Shown here: piece by piece, positions 55,577-64,000 of the stretch
Numbering within the stretch: position 1 is the stretch's first letter
How the letters are laid out: each line of letters begins with the position of its first letter
Source of the DNA: CAVWQV01 sp963757115
Lineage (GTDB): Bacteria > Pseudomonadota > Alphaproteobacteria > Acetobacterales > Acetobacteraceae
DNA: 64,000 nucleotides
Direction: 5' to 3'
Assembly: GCA_963757115.1 (NCBI GenBank)
Contig: CAVWQV010000019.1
Location: forward strand, 57,239-121,238
The notes under the pieces: model-generated
What the model was told of the DNA's origin: nothing
The model's input: the letters and a program-made list of their open reading frames with translations, nothing else
Databases searched by the model: none
Translations under genes and position numbers: made by a program

Positions 55577-56173
55577 TACTTTCAGTCACTTCATACACTT
55601 GAACGAAACGCGCTTCGGATATGCGTTGCGGGCCTCCTGCTGACCCCGCCTCAAAAGGATCTTCGCTCGGGGGCGTCGCAGTCAGCTTAACTCGGGTAGA
55701 TTTACGCTGCACGGGTGTGCGCTCAACCATTCATTGGTGGCTGCCTGAAAGCGAGTACCCTGAACGAGGACACAGCGTGTCGTCTCGGTGAGATCTAACC
55801 AAGGCCTCACGTATCAGGCGTGCCCCGTAGCGGCTGACCATCTCGGGCGAGATCACAGACCCGCGGTCAGAGGCGCTGGTGACGCAAGCCGTACGTCATA
55901 ACGGGCATCCTCCGGCCGTCCGTGATCCAGAGAAACCGGGCGCAGATCACAAGAGCAGTTTGCGCAGGACCGTATTCTTGTGAAGGTATCGACGCTGAAA
56001 ATTTCGAAGACCACCCATTTCTATCTGTCAGGGTATTGAGGTTGACGATCAGACCTGGAGACCCGACGATATAGTCAGGTTGAGCCGACGACTTGTGCTC
56101 GGTTAGAGGAAGCGCGTAACATCGCGAAGCTGACTTCGATGGCGTTATCCTGGCAAAGATCGCACTGCAATCC
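55577..56173. other. Gene-poor stretch after tRNA-Thr
   Basis: No convincing gene. A 113-codon leftward frame at 55867-56208 is open but resembles no family and overlaps the next gene. The base composition is visibly less GC-rich than the left side of the tRNA. No integrase remnant and no copy of the tRNA 3' end were recognised nearby. Confidence 0.4.
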
Positions 56174-57126
56174 TTGGTTGCGAACAACGAGGCCGCGTTT
56201 CCGGGCATGATCCGGGTGTCCGGCGGAACTTTCCGTATGGGGTCTGACCGGCATTATTCGGAGGAAGCTCCGTCGCACCGCGTGACGGTCAATGCATTTT
56301 GGATTGACACGACTCCTGTAACAAACCGGCAATTCGCAGAGTTTGTTCGCGCCACTGGACATGTCACCTTTGCCGAGACGGTGCCAGATCCGAGGGACTA
56401 TCCCGGCTCGTTGTCCGATATGATCTTCGCCGGCTCGCTGGTATTTAGGCCGCCGAAGCACCGGGTGGATCTGCGGGATTGGAGCCAGTGGTGGACGCTG
56501 CTCGAGGGCGCGAACTGGCGGCAGCCCTACGGTCCCGGCAGCAGCATCAGTGGCCTCGATCATCATCCTGTCGTGCACGTGAATTTCGGGGACGCGCTGG
56601 CCTACGCCACATGGGCAGGAAAGGAGCTGCCGACCGAGGCCGAGTGGGAGTTCGCCGCGCGCGGTGGCCTTGACGGCTCGGAGTTCGCCTGGGGCGACGA
56701 GTTTATGCCGGGCGGCCGCGCATGGCCAACACGTGGCATGGCGAGTTCCCGCATCATCGGCGACCGGGCTACAGGCGGACATCGCCGGTAAAGGCGTTTC
56801 CCGTTAACGGCTACGGCCTTTACGACATGATCGGCAATGTGTGGGAGTGGACGACGGACTGGTGGTCGGCGAAGCACACTGCGGACGCGCCCAAGGCGTG
56901 TTGCATACCCGAGAACCCGCGGGGTGGATCGGAGGCTGCGAGTTACGACCCGGACCTGCCGGTCATCAGGATTCCGCGCAAAGTGATCAAGGGTGGCTCG
57001 CATCTGTGCGCGCCCAATTACTGCCGCCGCTACCGACCGGCGGCGCGTCATGCCGAGCCGGTCGATACGTCGACGAGCCATGTCGGGTTTCGTTGCGTTA
57101 TACGAGAGAGAGGAAGCGAATCATGA
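56174..57126 (+). CDS. Formylglycine-generating enzyme / sulfatase-modifying factor (frameshifted)
   Basis: About 317 residues after repair. FGE-family enzymes oxidise the active-site Cys of sulfatases to formylglycine. Visible are GMIRVSGGTFRMGSDRHYSE, VNAFWIDTTPVTNRQFAEFV, HHPVVHVNFGDALAYATWAG and LPTEAEWEFAARGG; after the break come GLYDMIGNVWEWT and KGGSHLCAPNYCRRYRPAAR. The last stretch has both catalytic cysteines (LC and YC, five apart) that bind copper. One base appears missing near 56720, between GGRA and MANTWHGEFP. Start TTG 56174 or ATG 56207. The stop overlaps the sulfatase start (ATGA), so enzyme and substrate are coupled. Confidence 0.85.
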
Positions 57127-58831
57127 GCGAGAACAACGGCAGCGGTAACAGAGCCAGCCTTGGTCGCCGGGGCATGCTGCTTGGCACGACAACGGTCAGC
57201 AGCCAGTACGGTCCTGACGTCGTCGGCGGATGCGCAGACCATACTATCTCAGCCGGTAACGGCGGCGAGCGGCAACAAGCCCAACATCATCATGATCGTG
57301 TCCGATGATTTCGGCTACGGTGACGCCGGCTGCTATCTCGGCGGCGAAGCGCGGGGGATGCCGACGCCGAATATCGACCGCATGGCGGCGGAAGGCATGA
57401 TGTTCACGTCCTTCTATGCCCAGCCGAGTTGCACGCCGGGCGCGCCGCGATGCAGACGGGGCGCATCCCGAATCGCAGCGGCATGACGACGGTTGCCTTT
57501 CAGGGCCAGGGCGGCGGTTTGCCGGCGGCCGAATGGACGCCCGCGTCCGTCTTGAAGACGGCAGGCTACAAGACCTTCTTCACCGGCAAATGGCATCTCG
57601 GCGAGGCGGATTACGCGCTGCCCAACGCGCAGGGCTACGACGAGATGAAGTATTGCGGCCTCTACCATCTCAACGCCTACACGTATGGCGATCCCAACTG
57701 GTTCCCGGACATGGACCCGAAGCTGCGGGAGATGTTCCAAAAAGTGACCAAGGGCGCCTTGTCCGGCAATGCCGGCGAAGCACCCCATGAAGATTTCAAG
57801 ATCAATGGTGAATACGTCGACACACCCGACAAAGGCGTCGTCGGGATCCCGTTCTTCGACGAGTATGTCGAGAAGGCATCACTCGACTATCTCGATCGTA
57901 ACGGCAAGTCTGGCCAGCCGTTCTTCATGAGCATCAACTTCATGAAGGTGCACCAGCCGAACCTGCCGGCGCCGGAGTTCATTCACAAATCGCTGTCGAA
58001 GTCGAAATACGCTGATTCAGTCGTCGAGAACGACACGCGCATCGGCCGCATCATGGACAAGGTCCGCGCGCTTGGCCTCGACAAGAATACCTATGTCTTC
58101 TGGACCAGCGATAACGGTGCCTGGCAGGACGTGTATCCGGATGCTGGTTATACACCGTTCCGTGGAACGAAAGGCACGGACCGAGAGGGCGGCTCGCAGG
58201 TTCCATCCATCGCCTGGGGACCGGGTATCAAGCCTGGAAGCAAGAACGCCGAAATCGTCGGCGGGCTCGACTACATGGCGACGTTCGCCGCGCTCGGCGG
58301 GGCGAAGCTGCCGGCAGAATGACCGCGAAGGAAAGCCGATCATCTTCGACAGCTACGATATTTCACCCGTGTTGTTCGGCACGGGAAAGTCGCCGCGCAA
58401 GTCATGGTTCTATTTCACCGAGAACGAGCTGACGCCGGGCGCGGCGCGGGTCGGCAACTATAAGGCCGTCTTCAATCTCCGCGGCGCCGACGGTGAGAAG
58501 ACCGGAGGCCTTGCGGTTGACTCGAACCTCGGCTGGAAAGGGCCGGAGGAGTATGTCGCGACCGTGCCCCAGGTGTTCGATCTGTGGCAGGACCCACAGG
58601 AACGCTACGACATATTCATGAACAACTATACCGAGCATACCTGGGTCCTGGTGACGATAAACGCGGCGGTGAAGGAGCTGATGCAGACGTATGTCAAGTA
58701 TCCGCCGCGCAAATTGCAGAGCGAAGGCTATAGCGGACCGATCACGCTGACGCAGTATGAACGCTTCCAGTTCCTACGAGACGAACTCGCCAAGGAACGG
58801 CTTTCAACTTCCGTTGCCGACCGGAAACTGA
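57123..58831 (+). pseudogene. Arylsulfatase, several frameshifts
   Basis: Exported type I sulfatase. The N-terminus has a Tat-like LGRRGMLLGTTT. Then, in a second frame, PNIIMIVSDDFGYGDAG (metal aspartates), PTPNIDRMAAEGMMFTSFYA and PSCTPG; the active-site motif C-T-P-G-R is split because one C appears lost near 57440. The main part (TASVLKTAGYKTFFTGKWHL-like region, FMSINFMKVHQPNLPAPEF, YVFWTSDNGAWQDVYPDAGY) runs to 58322, and a third frame gives GKPIIFDSYDISPVLFGTG, TENELTPGAARVGNYKAVF and PQVFDLWQDPQERYDIFMNN. A fourth shift near 58795 restores the ending GFQLPLPTGN with stop 58829-58831. Four breaks: decayed or poorly sequenced. Confidence 0.82.
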
Positions 58832-59038
58832 CCCGCGGCATCGAGGCACGATTGCCTGACGCAAAGGATGCGCGCAACCGGCGGGTGACGAGCCCAACCC
58901 CTGCCGTTTGCGCGTACTCGGGAGTGGGAGTGACCCGACCGAGGGGCGCAGTCCGAGGCTTAGTGCGGCGCAAGGCACCCGCGAGTTCGTCCAATTCAGA
59001 TACCCCAGAATGGGCCATGGCAGTTCGCATGTCGCGCG

Positions 59039-59599
59039 ATGAAACCATGTGTCCTTGCGACACTTTTCTCTCTTGCCGGTTGTGCCACATCCGGGAATAT
59101 CCAGTCCAACCAGCTAGTTTCTAATGCAATCCACATACAACGGGAAGCTGCTGCTTGCGATCGGTCGATAGCAAGCGACACGCGCTATCAGTTCATTGCG
59201 AGTCTTTTGCCACTGAACTCCCCGTATCAGGCGACAGTGGTTCAGATGACCAACACCGATACAGCTGATGACGCCGAGAGTCGTACGCTGCTCGCCTGGA
59301 CGCAGGACAGGCAGAAGTGCCGCCAACAGGTTGCGGGATACTTCCGGCAAAGCGCGCCCATCTTCCTGGCGTTGATTTTGTCGGCCTGGGCGGACGAGGA
59401 TAGAGTCCTTGTCAGTGTGATTCGACGGAAAGTGTCGTGGGGTGATGCGGCGACGCATCTGCGCATCATTCAGGTGACGCTGCTCTCAGGCCTAACGGAT
59501 CGGGCGATCCAAGTCGATGCTCAGCTTAACAGTGCGACGCAGGCCGAGCTTTCACGGCGGGTGGCCATCTTCAATGCGATCACCAACGTGGTGCCATAG
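59039..59599 (+). CDS. Hypothetical lipoprotein
   Basis: 186 residues. Residues 1-15 form a short signal with lipobox FSLAGC (Cys 15 by reading MKPCVLATLFSLAGC). The mature protein is helical and polar, with repeated Gln and Arg (IQREAAACDRSIASDTRYQF; ARTLLAWTQDRQKCRQQVA-like region) and a hydrophobic patch IFLALILSAWADED. No family is recognised. It lies 207 bases after the sulfatase end in the less GC-rich island, and its codon choice looks like that island, suggesting acquisition together. It has no close neighbour on the same strand. Confidence 0.6.
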   Translation: MKPCVLATLFSLAGCATSGNIQSNQLVSNAIHIQREAAACDRSIASDTRYQFIASLLPLNSPYQATVVQMTNTDTADDAESRTLLAWTQDRQKCRQQVAGYFRQSAPIFLALILSAWADEDRVLVSVIRRKVSWGDAATHLRIIQVTLLSGLTDRAIQVDAQLNSATQAELSRRVAIFNAITNVVP

Positions 59600-60069
59600 C
59601 GTCACACGTGGTGATCAACGGCATCATCCACGTGCTGAAGTCGGGCCGCCGCAGGTTGACGAACCATGGAGTCGCCAGGCTGAGCTCCTCGTTACTGACT
59701 GGCAGGGCGTGCGAGCGGCCTTGCCGCACCCCAGTCGCCAGATCGAAGATTGCGGGCAGCAGTAGTGCGATCACGACCAGCACCAGCATGCTCGCCAACC
59801 GGGCGGACTGCGTGTCGCGTAATGTATCGAAGTCACTCCCCTCGAGGTATCAAGCTCGTCCTCACGCTTTGAGTAGCTGCCTCTCCAACACAGCCAAACC
59901 AAACCGCACAAAACGATCCGACGCCGTTTCTTTCGGGCCGTGTTCTTGTAAGTTACCCGTGTGCGCGACGCCGAGATGCCTCGCCACCGGGCGTGCCGAT
60001 AGTGCAACCTCGGCATAGGTTGACAATGCACGTTTGCCGAGGCTTCTGGCGTCGGATGGAAGCGATCCG
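59600..60069. other. Intergenic stretch with possible gene remnant
   Basis: No clear gene. On the minus strand, 59580-59798 reads a hydrophobic helix (ASMLVLVVIALLLPAIFDLA) followed by a soluble tail, and a different minus-strand frame just upstream appears to continue toward it (GVTSIHYATRS), as if a small membrane protein had been broken. No start, family or partner is evident. Possibly a remnant in the island's right flank. Confidence 0.3.
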
Positions 60070-61250
60070 TTGAGCTACGACAAGCCGTTCGCCGGGCTGA
60101 AGGTGGTGGACCTGAGTCAGGGCGTCGCTGGCCCGTACGCCACGTCCATGCTGGACAGTACGGTGCCAACGTCATCAAGGTGGAGCCAGCCGGAGGCGAG
60201 GGTGACTGGAGCCGCGGCCTCGGCGCGCGCTACGGCGACCAGACCGCCTATTCAATCGCCGCCAACATCGGCAAGCGCAGCATAGCTCTCGACCTCAAGC
60301 ACGAGGACGGCCGGGCCGTGCTTTGGCGCCTGCTCCAGGGGGCCGACGTGTTCGCGCAAGGCTTCCGGCCCGGCGTGATCGAACGGCTCGGCTTCGGCTA
60401 TCGCGACGTGGCCGAGCGGGAGCGGCGGATCATCTATCTTTCCGTATCGGGTTTCGGCCAAAATGGTCCACTCGCGGAACGGCCGGCGATGGATCCGGTG
60501 CTCCAGGCGTACACGGGCCTGGCCCTCGACAACAAGGGCGCCGACGGGCTGCCCCACCGTATCCCGATCATCGCCATCGACATGAGCACGGCACTTTACG
60601 CGTACTCGGCCGTCGCCACCGCGCTGTTCGCGAGACAAACGGAAGCGCGCGGCCGGCACATCGAGGCCAGCCTCCTGCAAGCGGCGGCCGGGCTGCAGTC
60701 GGTGCGCATGATGGCGTCGTATCTCGAGGGCGGCGCGACAACACCCACCGCACCCCCGTCCGGCATCCACGAAACCCGCGACGGCTGGATCAACATCACG
60801 GTGGTCCGGGACCACGAATGGCTCGCGTTCTGCCGCGCCATGGGATTAGAGCACCTGCCGAATGACGTGCGGTTTGCCGACCGCGAGGCGCGACGGTCCA
60901 ACGAAACGGCGCTCCTCGCCGTCGTCCGGCCGCTGCTTGCCTCCCTCACGGCGGCCGAATGCTCCGCCAGGCTCGCCACGCACCGCGTCATGCACGAGCA
61001 GCTCAACAGCTACACCGGGTTCCTCCAGCAGCCGCAAGTCGCGGCCTCCGGCGCGGTCGCGTGGCTGGAGCATCCGGGCGTGCCGCAAAGCCTTCCCTTG
61101 GCCAACGTGATTGGGGCGGCGCCCCTGGAGAGCGGCCGGGCCATCGCCCCAGGCTTGGGGGAGCACAGCTCGGCCATCCTGCGTGAGCACGGATTCCAGC
61201 CGAGCGAGATCGCCGATCTGCGGCAAGCCGGCGTCGTGCAAGGAGCATAG
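60070..61250 (+). CDS. CaiB/BaiF-type CoA transferase (frameshifted)
   Basis: Family III CoA transferase, about 393 residues once repaired. The N-terminus reads FAGLKVVDLSQGVAGPYATS; after a one-base loss near 60155 the next frame gives NVIKVEPAGGEGDWSRGLG (as expected for the family), then KRSIALDLKHEDGRAVLWRL, VSGFGQNGPLAERPAMDPVL and RHIEASLLQAAAGLQSVRMM. The catalytic Asp is probably in the AMDPV segment. The start is TTG 60070 or TTG 60034; no ATG fits. The physiological acid is unknown. It ends just before the ChbG-type gene. Confidence 0.82.
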
Positions 61251-61252
61251 AC

Positions 61253-62100
61253 GTGGCGCCCGCGCGGCAGACGGCCGAGGCGCGCGTGGTCATCCTCAAC
61301 GTGGACGACCTCGGCGCGACGCACGGGGCCAATCGCGCCTTCCTCGACCTCGCGCGGCGCGGCTTGGTGGGCTCGGGCTCGGTGATGGCGCCCGGCCCGT
61401 GGTTCCGTGAAATCGCCGAAGCCGGTGCGGCCGACCCGTCGCTCCGTCTCGGGGTGCACCTGACCCTGACCAGCGAGTGGCGGCACTACCGCTGGGCGCC
61501 GCTGTCGACGACGAGCCGCGCCTCGGGGCTGATCGACGATGACGGTTACATGTGGCGCGACGTGGCCAGCCTGCGCCGCCATCTCGTCGCCGAAGCGGCG
61601 GAGGCCGAGTTGCGTGCGCAGATCGAGCGCTGCCTCGCCGCCGGAATGCGGCCGACGCATCTCGACGCGCACATGGGGGCCCCATGCTCGCCGAATTGCT
61701 GCCCGCGCATGTCGGCTTGGCGCAGGAACACGGACTGTTCCCGGTGCTGCCGCGCTCGATCACCTGGCCGCCCGATCTCGCGGCGTATCGCGCCACCGTG
61801 GCGAGCCTCGACGCGGCGGGTCGGCCGGTGGTCGATCATTGCCGCGGCACACTGCCGCTGGACGGCGATGCGCTCGCGGCCGGCTGGCAGCGCATGGTAT
61901 CGGAGTTGCCAAGCGGTGTGACCCATGTGGCGCTGCATGCGACGGCGCCGGGCGAGTTCGAGGCGATCGCGCCCGAGCACGCCGGCTGGCAATTCCGCGA
62001 ATACGATCTGCTGGCGAGCGGGGCCGTGACGGAGTGGCTGCGTGCCGGCGGGGTCGCGACCGCCGGCTATCCCTTGCCGTCCGGAAGCTCGGGCGCTTGA
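61253..62100 (+). CDS. ChbG/YdjC family carbohydrate deacetylase (frameshifted)
   Basis: About 282 residues. ChbG/YdjC enzymes remove N-acetyl groups from chito-oligosaccharides or related glycans. The metal-binding start is VVILNVDDLGATHGANRAF; then LRLGVHLTLTSEWRHYRWAP with the His pair, and THLDAHMGA. A base is missing in the G5/C4 runs at 61676-61683; the next frame gives MLAELLPAHVGLAQEHGLF, then WQFREYDLLASGAVTEWLRA to the stop. GTG 61253 has AAGGAG seven bases upstream and lies two bases after the CoA transferase stop. The homopolymer position suggests a sequencing error. Confidence 0.82.
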
Positions 62101-62204
62101 CCCCCCTGTCGCTTTCCGCCACATGGACCCGCCGCTTGGCAACCGGCCGGGCGGAGTCCGGACGTCCCGGGCCATGCTCTCGCGATCCCCGAGGACCCTA
62201 GCCT

Positions 62205-63391
62205 ATGCGTGACACGGGCGAGTTCCTTTTTACCTCCGAATCCGTCTCGGAGGGACATCCGGACAAGATCGCCGACCTTATCAGCGATACGGTGGTGGAT
62301 ACATTTCTTGCCGCCGACCCGTTCAGCCGAGTCGCGTGCGAAACCCTGGTCACCACCAACCTCGTGGTGCTGGCCGGCGAGGTGCGCGGCCCCGCGAGCA
62401 TCACCCCAGAGCTGCTGGTCGACCGCGCGCGCGACGCCATCCGCGACGTGGGTTACGAGCAGGCCGGCTTTCATTGGCGCACGCCAGGGTGGAATGCCAC
62501 CTGCACGCCCAGTCGGCCGACATCGCACAGGGCGTCGATGCGGAAGGCAACAAGGACGAGGGCGCCGGCGACCAGGGCATCATGTTCGGGTATGCGTGCC
62601 GCGAGACGGACGCGCTGATGCCGGCCCCAATTCACTACGCACACCTAATCCTTCGCCGGATTAGCGAGCTGCGTCGGGCCAAGGACGGGCGGGTGGCGGG
62701 GCTGCTGCCGGACGCCAAGAGCCAGGTGACCTTGCGCTATCTCGATGGCAGGCCGGTGGGCGCCACCAGCATCGTGGTCTCCACCCAGCACGAGGAGGGG
62801 ATGGAGCAGAGCGATATCAAGGGCCTGCTCTGGCCCCTGGTTAAGGACAGTCTGCCGAACGGCTGGATGTGCCCGGAAGCCGAGTTCTACGTGAACCCCA
62901 CGGGCAAGTTCGTGATCGGCGGTCCGGACGGTGATTGCGGCCTCACCGGGCGCAAGATCATCGTCGACACCTATGGCGGGGCGTCGCCGCATGGCGGCGG
63001 CGCGTTCAGCGGCAAGGATCCGACAAAGGTGGACCGCAGCGCCGCCTATGCATGCCGCTATCTCGCGAAGAACGTGGTGGCGGCGGGGCTAGCGGACCGC
63101 TGCACCATCCAGATCAGCTATGCGATCGGCGTTTCCCATCCGCTGTCGGTTTACGTGGACCTCGGCGGCACGGGGCGCGACGTGGACGAGGCCCGGCTTG
63201 AGCGCACATTGCGAGAGCTCATGGACCTTTCGCCCCGCGGCATCCGCGAGCACCTCAAGCTGAACCGCCCAATCTACGTGCCGACCACCTCCTACGGCCA
63301 TTTCGGCCGCGAGCCGGACGACGCGCGCGGCACGTTCAGCTGGGAGCGCACCGACCTCGTGCCGGCGTTGCAGGCCGCCTTCGGTCGCTGA
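62205..63391 (+). CDS. metK: S-adenosylmethionine synthetase MetK (frameshifted)
   Basis: Makes SAM from methionine and ATP; essential in most bacteria. 395 residues after repair. The N-terminus has EFLFTSESVSEGHPDKIADL with the ATP-binding His, then a break near 62482 where a C of CC seems lost; after it come ADIAQGVDAEG, GAGDQGIMFGYACRETDALM and the P-loop-like GGGAFSGKDPTKVDRSAAYA, ending SWERTDLVPALQAAFGR. ATG 62205 follows GAGGA. The 100-base leader has GGCAACCGGCC and a GC-rich dyad that could be structured, but no known riboswitch class fits. As metK should be essential, the break is probably an error. Confidence 0.93.
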
Positions 63392-63444
63392 ACTCGTTCG
63401 TCAGGGCCACTGCGGAATAGGCGCGGGGCGGCCACGACAGCAAC

Positions 63445-64000
63445 GTGCGAACTGACGATGTGAAGCCGCCGCCGGACCGGCTCTACGGCAGGAGCCGCGG
63501 CCACGCGCTGCGACCGCGGCAGCGCATGCTGCTCGACCTCACTCTCCCCCGACTGCCATCACTGCCGAGCAGGCCGCCGATCCACGCGCCGCGTTCGATC
63601 CCGAGCCGGACCGGCTCTGGCTCGAGGTCGGCTTCGGCGGCGGTGAGCACGCGCTGGCCCAGGTGACGACGAACGCAAACGTCGGGCTGATCGCGTGCGA
63701 GGTGTTCGAGAACGGCATCTGCTCGCTCCTTGGCCGGCTCGTGCCGGAAGGTGAAGAGGCGACGGCTCCGCTGCCAAGCAATCTCCGGCTTTGGACGGAT
63801 GACGCGCGCATCCTGCTTCGCTTGCTGCCGCATGCATGCCTGGACGGCTTGTTCCTCCTGTTCCCCGATCCTTGGCCGAAGGCGCGCCACGCCAAGCGCC
63901 GGTTCGTCCACCCGGCCGGCCTGACGCTGCTCGCCCACGTCCTGAAGCGGGGTGCGGAGTGGCGAGTCGCCACGGACGATCCGATCCATCAGGAGTGGGT
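63445..64000 (+). CDS. trmB: tRNA (guanine-N7)-methyltransferase TrmB, N-terminal part (frameshifted)
   Basis: Truncated by the window edge. The start GTG 63445 begins RTDDVKPPPDRLYGRSRGHA and LRPRQRMLLDLTLPRLP, typical for alphaproteobacterial TrmB. A frame change near 63548-63565 is needed; then LWLEVGFGGGEHALAQ (SAM loop), GLIACEVFENGICSLL and FLLFPDPWPKARHAKRRFV (the conserved PDPWPKxRHxKRR motif) follow. It forms m7G46 in tRNA. It lies 53 bases after metK, as in many alphaproteobacteria. Confidence 0.88.

Noticed and set aside
55867..56208. 113-codon leftward frame
   Set aside because: Open, but no family resemblance, no ribosome site, and overlaps the start of the formylglycine-generating enzyme gene.

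Overview
The window is GC-rich, densely coded DNA with many 1-4 base stop/start overlaps (ATGA, GTGA). Several features point to an alphaproteobacterium, probably Rhodospirillales/Acetobacteraceae-like (inference): a SAM-II riboswitch before an O-succinylhomoserine sulfhydrylase gene, the argH-lptM pair, a large glutamine-dependent NadE, a heparinase II/III-rpe-rsmB block next to purH, and a DUF971-Trm112-LON-thioredoxin block.

Layout. 1-16.3 kb is one long plus-strand nitrogen-scavenging region. It holds a PotABCD-type transporter, two divergent dihydropyrimidinase/hydantoinase paralogues, RutA, an S41 protease, a urea/amide-type (UrtABCDE/Liv-like) transporter and an amidase. Together these look like uptake and ring opening of pyrimidine- or hydantoin-like compounds, with the fragments processed for nitrogen. 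The canonical RutB-F partners are absent from the window. 16.4-18.5 kb carries an Nramp-related carrier with altered metal-site motifs and a TauE/SafE permease. 18.7-30.3 kb is a surface-glycan cluster: a DUF4214-GT2 protein, a giant pyruvyltransferase/coiled-coil/WY-repeat/GT2/GT-B/methyltransferase fusion, another GT-B enzyme, two tandem acyltransferase-3 proteins and a methyltransferase. 30.4-34.7 kb has cysG, tRNA-Gly(CCC), the SAM-II riboswitch, and metZ, apaG and folE, all three heavily frameshifted. 34.7-47.7 kb is mostly housekeeping: a TlpA-like protein, argH, lptM, two acyl-CoA dehydrogenases, nadE, purH, a GT4 enzyme, heparinase, rpe and rsmB. 47.8-51.6 kb encodes a 1285-residue repeat protein that looks like a type I secretion substrate or adhesin. 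51.6-55.6 kb has an MFS carrier, the DUF971/Trm112/LON/thioredoxin block and tRNA-Thr(CGT). 55.6-60 kb, directly after that tRNA, is visibly less GC-rich and gene-poor; it carries a formylglycine-generating enzyme-arylsulfatase pair and a lipoprotein. 60-64 kb holds a CaiB-type CoA transferase, a ChbG/YdjC deacetylase, metK and the start of trmB.

Data quality matters here. At least fourteen genes carry single-base frame breaks, including purH, metK and trmB, which should be essential or nearly so. Several breaks lie in short homopolymers, and reading across them restores family-typical sequence. Most are therefore likely sequence errors rather than gene decay, although metZ-apaG-folE and the sulfatase are hit so often that real decay cannot be excluded. 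No CRISPR array, insertion sequence, integrase or replication origin was seen.
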